5,366 nucleotides of DNA from AC-32 sp035455605 (GTDB taxonomy: Bacteria > Actinomycetota > Thermoleophilia > Gaiellales > Gaiellaceae): contig DATIER010000185.1 of the NCBI GenBank assembly GCA_035455605.1, positions 1-5,366 on the forward strand. The letters are read 5' to 3'. The position numbers and the translations under genes are program-made. The notes beneath the pieces were generated by a model. It was given only the letters and a program-made list of their open reading frames with translations. It had not been told where the DNA came from and did not search any database. Position 1 is the first letter of the stretch. Every line of letters starts with the position of its first letter. Shown piece by piece: positions 1-4,906 of this stretch.

Positions 1-272
1 TCTGGCGGATCAAGAGCCAGGGCAACGACGAGGCGCGCCAGCAGTTCCTCGACGGCTACGTGCCGCAGATCTGGGAGCTCGGCCTGACGGTGCCGGACCC
101 CGAGCTGCGCAAGGACGAGGAGACCGGCCGCTGGCACTACACCGAGCCCGACTGGGACGAGCTGCGCTCGGTCGTCACCGGCCACGGCCCCAAGACCGAC
201 GACCGGCTCGACCTGCGCCGTCAGGCACGCGCGAACTCGGCCTGGGTGCGCTCGGTGCTCCTGGCCGCGTGA
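1..272 (+). CDS. paaA: Phenylacetyl-CoA epoxidase subunit PaaA, C-terminal part (5' end outside window)
   Basis: The last 89 residues are visible, read from base 3. PaaA is the catalytic diiron subunit of the cytoplasmic ring-1,2-phenylacetyl-CoA epoxidase, which uses O2 and electrons from PaaE to epoxidise the aromatic ring of phenylacetyl-CoA. The identification rests on the C-terminal pattern: WRIKSQGNDEARQQF, then VPQIWELGLTVPDPELR, then a WHY..PDWDEL segment and a GHGPKTDDRL stretch. This matches the tail of PaaA proteins (typically a little over 300 residues) in order and spacing. The diiron ligand helices lie upstream of the window and cannot be checked. The TGA stop (270-272) overlaps the GTG start of paaB in a GTGA, which implies translational coupling. 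The order paaA-paaB-paaC downstream supports the call. Confidence 0.93.
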   Translation, partial: WRIKSQGNDEARQQFLDGYVPQIWELGLTVPDPELRKDEETGRWHYTEPDWDELRSVVTGHGPKTDDRLDLRRQARANSAWVRSVLLAA

Positions 273-559
273 TCTACGAGGTCTTTCGCCAGGAGCGGAA
301 GGGCCAGCCGTTCCAGCACGCGGGCTCGATCGAGGCCGCCGACGAGCGCTTCGCCGAGGCGTACGCGCGCGAGCAGTACGGCCGGCGCGGCGAGTCCGTC
401 GCGCTCTGGGTGGTCGCGCGCGAGGCGATCCTGCCCATCGAGGAGTTCGTCGACGAGCTGCACCGCAACTACCACCGCGTCGACGGGTATCCGCTGAAGG
501 AGAAGTTGCGTGAAGCACGTGCGCGGGCGGGCGCCGGCGCAAGGGGCGATCAAGGATGA
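269..559 (+). CDS. paaB: Phenylacetyl-CoA epoxidase subunit PaaB
   Basis: This 96-residue protein is about the usual PaaB length (E. coli about 95). PaaB is the small non-catalytic subunit that bridges PaaA-PaaC heterodimers in the epoxidase complex. Recognisable pieces are YEVFRQERKGQPFQHAGS (residues 3-20), the AADERFAEAYAREQYGRRGE segment (23-42), and LWVVARE (46-52) followed by a tail with HRNYHRVDGYPLKEKL. The start is the GTG at 269, which overlaps the paaA stop by 4 bases. An alternative start further in would remove the conserved YEVF segment. The TGA stop (557-559) is part of an ATGA, and the ATG at 556 is preceded by an AAGGGG Shine-Dalgarno-like sequence (541-546). That arrangement normally marks a directly coupled next gene, but here the frame opened at 556 is not the paaC frame. 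Confidence 0.93.
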   Translation: MIYEVFRQERKGQPFQHAGSIEAADERFAEAYAREQYGRRGESVALWVVAREAILPIEEFVDELHRNYHRVDGYPLKEKLREARARAGAGARGDQG

Positions 560-577
560 GCGCGGTTCGCCGGCGGA

Positions 578-594
578 GCCGGGCTTTGCCCGGC
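578..594. repeat. Perfect inverted repeat, 7-bp stem with TTT loop
   Basis: GCCGGGC (578-584) and GCCCGGC (588-594) are separated by TTT. It sits about 20 bases after the paaB stop, inside the paaB-paaC spacer. As RNA it would form a very stable tight hairpin. No T-run follows, so a classical intrinsic terminator is unlikely. Confidence 0.6.
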
Positions 595-641
595 GGGAGC
601 CTCGCAACGGGGATGTCGCCGCTGCGGAGAAGAAGGGGGCC

Positions 642-668
642 CACGGGGGAAGCCTGGTTTCCCCCGTG
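642..668. repeat. Perfect inverted repeat, 10-bp stem with 7-base loop
   Basis: CACGGGGGAA (642-651) and TTCCCCCGTG (659-668) are exact reverse complements around the loop GCCTGGT. The right arm ends in a GTG (666-668) that is in frame with paaC and could serve as its start. The main candidate start, GTG 678, lies 9 bases further on. The stem would therefore occlude or flank the initiation region of paaC in the mRNA. Confidence 0.65.
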
Positions 669-677
669 CTCAGGCGC

Positions 678-1250
678 GTGAACGAGCGGGCACAACTGCT
701 CCTCGAGATCGCTGACGACGAGCTGATCCTCGGCTGGCGGGACTCGGAGTGGACCGGGATCGCGCCGTTCCTCGAGGAGGACGTCGCCTTCTCGTCGATC
801 GCGCAGAACGAGATCGGGCACGCGCGAGCGCTGTACGAGCTGGCGGCGAGCGAGCTGGGCACGACCGCCGACGAGCTCGCGTTCGACCGCGCGCCGGAGG
901 AGTACCACTGCTCGCGTCTCGTCGAGCTGCGGTTGCCCGAGTGGGAGCGCACGATCGCACGGCACGTGCTCTACGAGCAGGCCGACGCCGAGCGGCTCGC
1001 TCGCCTGAAGGAGGGCCGCGACGAGGAGCTTGCCGGGCTCGCGGCCAAGATCGACCGCGAGGAGGCCTACCACCGCCTGCACGCCGAGATGTGGCACGAG
1101 CGGCTGAAGGACGAGCCGCGCTACCTGGCGGCGCTCGAGGAGCTGCTGCCGCTGGTGGGGCAACGTGACGGCCACTCCACCGACCTTCAGGAGCTGTGGG
1201 AGGAGATGACGAGCGTGCGCCGCTCGCAGCCGGCGGGGACGACGTGGTGA
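678..1250 (+). CDS. paaC: Phenylacetyl-CoA epoxidase subunit PaaC (short variant)
   Basis: From the GTG at 678 this is a 190-residue ferritin-like helical protein of the PaaA/PaaC family; the usual PaaC is about 250. PaaC is the structural partner of PaaA in the epoxidase. Conserved parts are ADDELILGWRDSEW (12-25), LEEDVAFSSIAQNEIGHAR (32-50), a central EEYH segment (75-78), IDREEAYHRLHAEMW (125-139), and a C-terminal GQRDGHSTDLQELWEEM with terminal QPAGTTW. E15, E45xxH48, E100 and E129xxH132 form a complete diiron-type ligand set. About 45-55 residues usual before the GR.G.H block appear to be missing. The start is uncertain. GTG 678 fits the conserved N-terminus and overlaps the mini-ORF stop. 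GTG 666 is in frame. GTG 510, inside paaB, has a good AAGGAG at 497-502 but would add 56 low-complexity residues encoded by the paaB end and the insert. The stop overlaps the next gene by 4 bases. Confidence 0.9.
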   Translation: MNERAQLLLEIADDELILGWRDSEWTGIAPFLEEDVAFSSIAQNEIGHARALYELAASELGTTADELAFDRAPEEYHCSRLVELRLPEWERTIARHVLYEQADAERLARLKEGRDEELAGLAAKIDREEAYHRLHAEMWHERLKDEPRYLAALEELLPLVGQRDGHSTDLQELWEEMTSVRRSQPAGTTW

Positions 1251-1858
1251 CGGTGCTCGCGTGGGCACGCGAGCTCCAGGCGATCGCGCAGTCGGGGCTT
1301 GCCTGGAATCCGCGCGAGTACGACCGCGAGCGTTTCGAGCAGGTCCGGCGCGTCGCGGCGGAGATGCTCGCGAACGGCAGCGACGCCGCCGGCCTCGAGG
1401 CGGTCTTCGCGGCGGAGGAGGGGCACGCGACGCCGAAGGTCGACGTGCGCGGCGTCGCCTTTCGCGGCGATCGCATCCTGCTCGTCCAGGAGCGCGAGGG
1501 CGAGGCGTGGTCGCTGCCCGGCGGCTGGGTCGACGTCGGCGAGAGCCCGAGCACGGCCGTCGCGCGCGAGGTGCTCGAGGAATCGGGCTACGCGGCGCGG
1601 CCTGTCAGGCTGCTCGGCCTGTACGACCGCGACCGGCGCAGGTTCCCGCCGCACCTGTGGCACATCTGGAAGGTCTTCTTCCTCTGCGAGCTCGAGGACG
1701 GCGAGCGCCGAGCTCTCGGCTACGAGACGATCGACGCGCAGTTCTTCGCGGCCGGAGAGCTGCCCGAGCGGCTGCGCTTCGGCGACGCGACGCGGGCGGA
1801 GATCGAGCGCTGCTTCGAGCAGCGAGAGCACCCGGAATGGCCGGCCGAGTTCGACTGA
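1247..1858 (+). CDS. Nudix hydrolase with N-terminal helical domain (ADP-ribose/nucleotide-sugar pyrophosphatase-like)
   Basis: This 203-residue protein has a complete Nudix box at residues 93-115: G, five residues, E99, seven residues, then R107-E108-V-L-E111-E112-S-G114-Y. E108, E111 and E112 are the expected metal-binding and catalytic glutamates. The N-terminal 60 residues (WARELQAIAQSGLAW..., YDRERFEQVRRVAAEML) match the helical domain found in front of Nudix domains that act on X-linked nucleoside diphosphates. The stretch LYDRDRRRFPPHLWHIWKVFFLCEL (126-149) is typical of this family. The start is the GTG at 1247, overlapping the paaC stop by 4 bases, with GGGGA at 1235-1239. The 3' end overlaps paaD by 22 bases. 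Lying inside the paa operon, it is surely co-transcribed. The substrate is not determinable from sequence: ADP-ribose is the family guess, and a CoA-containing nucleotide is conceivable from context only. Confidence 0.92.
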   Translation: MTVLAWARELQAIAQSGLAWNPREYDRERFEQVRRVAAEMLANGSDAAGLEAVFAAEEGHATPKVDVRGVAFRGDRILLVQEREGEAWSLPGGWVDVGESPSTAVAREVLEESGYAARPVRLLGLYDRDRRRFPPHLWHIWKVFFLCELEDGERRALGYETIDAQFFAAGELPERLRFGDATRAEIERCFEQREHPEWPAEFD

Positions 1859-2337
1859 GCGAAGCCGAGGTCTGGCAGGCGCTCGCCGAGGTGCCGGACC
1901 CGGAGATCCCGGTCATCTCGGTGGTCGACCTCGGCGTGGTGCGCGACGTGCGCGTCGAGGAGACGCGGGTGCACGTCGAGTTCACGCCGACGTTCCTCGG
2001 CTGCCCCGCGCTCGAGACGATGCGGGCGCAGATGGCGGAGCGGATCGCGCAGCTCGGCGCGGAAGCCGAGGTCGAGGTCGTGCTCGACGATTCCTGGTCG
2101 ACCGACCGGATCACGCCCGAGGGCCGCGAGAAGCTCCGCGCCGCGGGCTTCGCGCCGCCGACGCCGCGCGCGCCGGAGGGGCCGCAGCTCGTGCAGCTGC
2201 AGTCGAACGGCTTCCGCTGCCCCTACTGCGGCTCACGAGACACCGCGCTGGAGAACATCTTCGGCCCGACGCCGTGCCGCTCGCTGCGCTACTGCCGCGA
2301 GTGCAGGCAGCCGTTCGAGCAGTTCAAGACGATCTGA
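1837..2337 (+). CDS. paaD: Phenylacetate degradation protein PaaD (DUF59/MIP18-type Fe-S maturation factor with zinc-ribbon tail)
   Basis: This 166-residue protein is essentially the length of E. coli PaaD (165). The N-terminal DUF59/MIP18 domain shows VPDPEIPVISVVDLGVVRDV (19-38) and TPTFLGCPALETM (50-62) with the conserved C56, followed by SWSTDRITPEGREKLR (86-101), typical of PaaD. The C-terminal part has a four-cysteine zinc-ribbon-like module, CPYC (128-131) and C153-x-x-C156, with an extra C147, ending in QPFEQFK. PaaD is thought to help assemble or insert the [2Fe-2S] cluster of the reductase PaaE in the cytoplasm. The ATG at 1837 lies inside the end of the Nudix gene (22-base overlap), so expression is coupled. 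It is the last paa gene here; no paaE follows. Confidence 0.94.
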   Translation: MAGRVRLSEAEVWQALAEVPDPEIPVISVVDLGVVRDVRVEETRVHVEFTPTFLGCPALETMRAQMAERIAQLGAEAEVEVVLDDSWSTDRITPEGREKLRAAGFAPPTPRAPEGPQLVQLQSNGFRCPYCGSRDTALENIFGPTPCRSLRYCRECRQPFEQFKTI

Positions 2338-2351
2338 CGAAGCGCCCGCCG

Positions 2352-2365
2352 CGGTCCTAGGACCG
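2352..2365. promoter_or_regulatory. Perfect 14-base palindrome, candidate operator
   Basis: CGGTCCTAGGACCG is its own reverse complement. It lies 15 bases after the paaD stop and 76 bases before the ATG of the secreted protein gene. A further GGACCG half-site is at 2383-2388. A loop-free palindrome upstream of a gene suits binding by a dimeric regulator. As RNA it could fold into a 5-bp hairpin with a CUAG loop, but no T-run follows, so it is a poor terminator. The rest of 2338-2441 shows no gene and no promoter hexamers I can defend. Confidence 0.4.
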
Positions 2366-2428
2366 ATGTCTCATTGCCGGCCGGACCGGGCCGCTGCGAC
2401 CCTCGAGGCGTCTCGTCGATCACCGCCC

Positions 2429-2436
2429 AAGGAGGG
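2429..2436 (+). promoter_or_regulatory. Strong ribosome binding site for the secreted protein gene
   Basis: AAGGAGGG is a near-perfect anti-Shine-Dalgarno match, 5 bases before the ATG at 2442. It is the best site in the window and fixes the start of this gene. Confidence 0.85.
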
Positions 2437-2441
2437 CCGCA

Positions 2442-2834
2442 ATGCACAAGCTCACGCTCATCGCACTCGCATCGCTCGTCGCGATGCTCGCCGTCACCGC
2501 CTCGACCGCGCTCGCCGGGGCGACCAAGGGCGGCAAGGGCGTCATCGCCCGCGGCAAGTGCTCAGCCTCGAGCGTCTGGAAGCTCAAGGCCAAGGCCGAC
2601 GACGGCCGGATCGAGACCGAGTTCGAGGTCGACCAGAACCGGATCGGCAGGCGCTGGCGGGTGACGATCACGCAGAACGGCGCCACCGTCTTCAGCGGCA
2701 GCCGCACGACGCTCGCCCCGAGCGGCTCCTTCTCGGTGCACCGCCTGCTGGCCGGCGCGCCTTCGAGCCGGATCCTCGCGACCGCCAAGGCCCTGCGGGG
2801 CGGCGAGAGCTGCCGCGCCGCGCTCTCGCTGTAG
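2442..2834 (+). CDS. Small secreted protein of unknown function
   Basis: This 130-residue protein has a clear Sec signal peptide: MHK, a hydrophobic core at about residues 4-20, and a likely signal peptidase I site after A-L-A (23-25). The mature part, about 105 residues, is basic. It has one cysteine near its start (C40) and one near its end (C124), which could form a disulphide. Between them, the pattern of alternating polar and hydrophobic residues (WKLKAKADDGRIETEFEVDQ, WRVTITQNG) suggests a small beta-sandwich. I do not recognise a named family; similar short exported proteins occur in other high-GC actinobacteria, as far as I recall. It has its own ribosome binding site and spacer, so it is probably a separate unit from the paa operon. 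The stem-loop at 2854-2891 follows it. Confidence 0.85.
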   Translation: MHKLTLIALASLVAMLAVTASTALAGATKGGKGVIARGKCSASSVWKLKAKADDGRIETEFEVDQNRIGRRWRVTITQNGATVFSGSRTTLAPSGSFSVHRLLAGAPSSRILATAKALRGGESCRAALSL

Positions 2835-2853
2835 CACCTCCCGACCCATCCCC

Positions 2854-2891
2854 TCGCCGAGACCGGGAACCCCTCTCCCCGGTCTCGGCGA
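2854..2891. terminator. Bidirectional stem-loop between convergent genes
   Basis: A perfect 14-bp stem is formed by TCGCCGAGACCGGG (2854-2867) and CCCGGTCTCGGCGA (2878-2891), with a 10-base loop. It occupies the 61-base gap between the stop of the secreted protein gene (+) and the stop of the response regulator gene (-), where a shared terminator is expected. There is no T-run on either side, which is common for stem-loop terminators in high-GC actinobacteria. Confidence 0.8.
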
Positions 2892-2895
2892 CTCG

Positions 2896-3513
2896 TCACG
2901 ACAGGCCGTGCTCCCTCGCCCAGAGCGCGGCCTGCGTCCGGTCCGTCACGCCGAGCTGCTGAAAGACGCGCGTCAGGTGCGTCTTGACCGTCTTCTCGCT
3001 GATGCCGAGCTCACGGGCGATCAGCTTGTTGGGCTTGCCCTCCGCCACGCAGCGGAGGACGTCGCGCTCGCGGTCGCTGAGTTCCGCCCGCTCACGCTCG
3101 GCGCGGGCCGTGAGCAGAGCTCTCGCCGCCTTCGGCGCGAGCGGCGACTCCCCCCGAGCGGCCGCGCGGATCCCGCCGATCAGCTCCTCGGGCTCGGCGT
3201 CCTTGAGCAGGTAGCCGATCGCACCGGCGTCGAGCGCGGCCAGGATCCGCTCGCGGTCGGAGAGCGAGGTCAGGATCACGACCTGGACGTCCGGGTTTGC
3301 GGCCACGATCCCGCGCGTCGCCTCGATCCCGTCGACACCGGGCATCGAGAGGTCCATCAACACCACGTCGGGCCGGAGGCGGAGCGCCAGCTCGATCGCC
3401 TCGGCGCCGTCGGCCGCGCCGCCGACGACCTCGACGTCCTCCGCCGTCGCGAGCAGGCGCTCCAGCCCGGCCCGGACGAGGCCGTGGTCCTCGGCGAGCA
3501 GCACCCGGATCAC
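2896..3513 (-). CDS. NarL/FixJ-family response regulator with LuxR-type DNA-binding domain
   Basis: This 205-residue protein is the standard length for the family. The receiver domain (about 1-120) has the acidic pair E8/D9, the phosphoacceptor D54 in VVLMDLSMPGVDG, T82 in LTS and K104 in LLKD. These are all the key phosphorylation and switch residues. A linker leads to a LuxR/GerE helix-turn-helix (about 144-205) with LSDRERDVLRCVAEGKPNK, then IARELGISEKTVKTHL and the VFQQLGVTDRTQAA helix. Phosphorylation by the adjacent kinase should promote dimerisation and DNA binding. The start is a GTG (3513) that overlaps the kinase stop in a GTGA, so the pair is translationally coupled. Target genes are unknown; the palindrome at 2352-2365 is one nearby candidate site, by inference only. 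Confidence 0.95.
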   Translation of the reverse strand: MIRVLLAEDHGLVRAGLERLLATAEDVEVVGGAADGAEAIELALRLRPDVVLMDLSMPGVDGIEATRGIVAANPDVQVVILTSLSDRERILAALDAGAIGYLLKDAEPEELIGGIRAAARGESPLAPKAARALLTARAERERAELSDRERDVLRCVAEGKPNKLIARELGISEKTVKTHLTRVFQQLGVTDRTQAALWAREHGLS

Positions 3514-4850
3514 GGCTCGGCCTCCACCGAGACGCGCGTGCCGCGCTCCGGAGCCGACTCGACCGAGAGCTCACCGCCCGCGTCGCGGACGAGCCCGGCG
3601 AGCATCGTCAGCCCGAAATGCTCGCGCCCCGACGGAGTCGCGGGGTCGAAGCCACGGCCGTCGTCGACGACGCTCAGCCGCGCGCGTCCGTCCGCCCGGG
3701 CGACGTCGATGCGGACGTGCTTCGCGCCGGCGTGCTTGACGACGTTCCGGAGCGCTTCCTGCGCGACGCGGAAGAAGAGCGCCTCCGTCTCACGGCCGAG
3801 GCCGAGCTCCGGCTCGACTTCGAGGGCGGTCTCGACCCCGCGCGCCTGCGAGGCCGAGGCGAGGTCGGCGAGCGCCGCCTCGAGACCGGCCCGGTGCAGC
3901 TCGGGCGGATAGATCTCGACCAGCAGCGTGCGGAGCTGCCTGATCCCCTGCCTCGTCTCGGCCGCCGCCGTCCGCAGCTGGTCGTCGTACGGTCGTGGTG
4001 CCTCGTCCGCGGCCGCCGTCAGCGAGTACGAGACGGCGGCGAGGTCCTGGACGACGCCGTCGTGGAGGTCGCGCGCGATCCGCCGGCGCTCCACGTCCGA
4101 TGCCTCGATCGCGCGGCGCAGCAGCTGCTCCCGCTCGTCCTGACCGCTCTGGACGCGGCGGGCGAGCCGCCACGCAAGCGGGAGCTGGATCAGGACGAGC
4201 AGGGCGAGGGCGCCGAGCAGCACCGGCGCGAACTGCCGGGAGATGCGCCGTGCGCGCGCGGAAATGAAGCTCGAGCGGTAGTACGTCTCGTAGCGGAGCG
4301 CGGCCCCGCTCGGGGTGTGGATCGGCAGGTAGACCTCGAGCAGACGGCCGAACCGACGCTCGAAGCGGTTCTCCGGCTTCGAGAGGTCGCTGACCTCGGC
4401 GGAGACGCGCTGCTCCCTGAACGCGGCCCGGTCCTCGGGGCTCATCGCATACCGGGCCCCGATCAGGCGCGGCTCGTCGGAGTACACGATCCGGCCCGAG
4501 CGGTCCCAGATCTTCACGCGCGCGATCGAGCTGCGCTGGAGGGGGTCGCTGAGCACCCGCTCCTGCACGATCCGGTCGACCGCCGCCAGCGCCTTCGGGT
4601 CGCCGCGCACGAGCCGGTCGGTGACGGCGGGCTCGACCGACCCCTCGGCCGCGATGCGGGTCTGATCCTTGGCGTCACGAATCGCCTCGGCCTCGCCCGC
4701 GCGGCGGAAGAGCCAGACGCCCAGCAGGCTGACGAGCACCACGGCCAGAAGCGCGCTCGCCACGTACCGCACGAGCGCGTCTCGGACCGGATTGCCCCGG
4801 CCCGCCGCTCGGCGACGCCGGCTCACGGCGAAAGTCTGCCCGAGGCGCAT
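3510..4850 (-). CDS. Membrane sensor histidine kinase (HisKA_3, NarX/DegS-like)
   Basis: The protein is about 446 residues from the ATG at 4850; numbering here is from a TTG two codons upstream (4856). It has an arginine-rich N-terminus, a membrane helix at about 31-50, an extracytoplasmic domain at about 51-206 and a second helix at about 209-230. The extracytoplasmic part (WDRSGRIVYSDEPRLIGARY, then EVYLPIH) looks like a single-Cache-type ligand sensor. A short coiled linker precedes the HisKA_3 dimerisation domain with ERRRIARDLHDGVVQDL, where H265 is the phosphoacceptor. The HATPase_c domain follows with QEALRNVVKHA (N371), DDGRGF (398-403) and FGLTML (414-419). All catalytic motifs are intact. 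The start is uncertain: TTG 4856, ATG 4850 and GTG 4826 are all in frame and none has a good ribosome site. It forms a two-component pair with the overlapping response regulator; the ligand is unknown. Confidence 0.93.
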   Translation of the reverse strand: MRLGQTFAVSRRRRAAGRGNPVRDALVRYVASALLAVVLVSLLGVWLFRRAGEAEAIRDAKDQTRIAAEGSVEPAVTDRLVRGDPKALAAVDRIVQERVLSDPLQRSSIARVKIWDRSGRIVYSDEPRLIGARYAMSPEDRAAFREQRVSAEVSDLSKPENRFERRFGRLLEVYLPIHTPSGAALRYETYYRSSFISARARRISRQFAPVLLGALALLVLIQLPLAWRLARRVQSGQDEREQLLRRAIEASDVERRRIARDLHDGVVQDLAAVSYSLTAAADEAPRPYDDQLRTAAAETRQGIRQLRTLLVEIYPPELHRAGLEAALADLASASQARGVETALEVEPELGLGRETEALFFRVAQEALRNVVKHAGAKHVRIDVARADGRARLSVVDDGRGFDPATPSGREHFGLTMLAGLVRDAGGELSVESAPERGTRVSVEAEP

Positions 4851-4906
4851 GCGCAACGGGTCGGCTGACTCACCGCATCCTTCCCGCTGCGACGTTAGGT
4901 GCTCTT

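Larger units (their letters stand above)
556..681 (+). other. Possible 41-codon coupling mini-ORF between paaB and paaC
   Basis: An ATG at 556 overlaps the paaB stop (ATGA) and has an AAGGGG Shine-Dalgarno-like sequence 9 bases upstream. The frame runs 41 codons and ends with TGA at 679-681, which overlaps the GTG at 678 of paaC (GTGA). The peptide is arginine-rich and of low complexity (MSAVRRRSRALPGG at the start, RRRRGPTGEAWFPPC near the end). It has no recognisable domain and is encoded entirely by the palindromic insert. Its likely role, if any, is to carry ribosomes across the insert to paaC; the peptide itself may be irrelevant. It could also be chance. Confidence 0.25.
560..681. repeat. 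Palindrome-rich insert between paaB and paaC (candidate small mobile/palindromic element)
   Basis: This segment of about 120 bases separates two genes that normally abut. It carries two perfect inverted repeats. The first is GCCGGGC-TTT-GCCCGGC (578-594). The second is CACGGGGGAA, a 7-base loop, then TTCCCCCGTG (642-668), a 10-bp stem. Removing 560-681 would leave ATGA followed by ACGAGCGG, which restores an ATG-initiated paaC overlapping the paaB stop by 4 bases. TGA is present at both borders (557-559 and 679-681), which would fit a 3-base target duplication. That is weak evidence, because TGA is also simply a stop codon. The segment resembles REP/RPE-like non-autonomous elements in style, but no family is recognised and no second copy is present in the window. 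Confidence 0.5.

Noticed and set aside
578..594. Hairpin after paaB as an intrinsic terminator
   Set aside because: No T-run follows and it lies inside an operon whose next genes depend on read-through.
510..677. 56-residue N-terminal extension of PaaC starting at GTG 510
   Set aside because: There is a good AAGGAG upstream, but that sequence encodes conserved K-E of PaaB, and the extension is encoded by the paaB end and the palindromic insert. It has no counterpart in PaaC proteins I know. Kept as an alternative, not as the main start.
221..1554. Long minus-strand open frames opposite paaB, paaC and the Nudix gene
   Set aside because: Low-complexity antisense readings opposite genes with clear conserved motifs; no ribosome sites or family features.
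1299..2360. 353-codon open frame on the + strand overlapping the Nudix and paaD genes, and the N-terminal part of the frame from 1261
   Set aside because: Arginine/serine-rich shadow frame with no domain. In the 1261 frame only the part from ATG 1837 (PaaD) is real; the upstream extension is an out-of-frame reading of the Nudix gene.
2366..2962. 198-codon + strand frame overlapping the secreted protein gene
   Set aside because: Arginine-rich shadow in another frame; the 2442 frame has the signal peptide and the ribosome site.
3297..4868. 523-codon open frame on the + strand, plus another long + frame at 2908-3912
   Set aside because: Both lie antisense to the kinase and regulator genes, whose complete motifs prove the minus strand is coding. 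The translations are arginine/alanine-rich low complexity, as expected for shadows in very GC-rich DNA.
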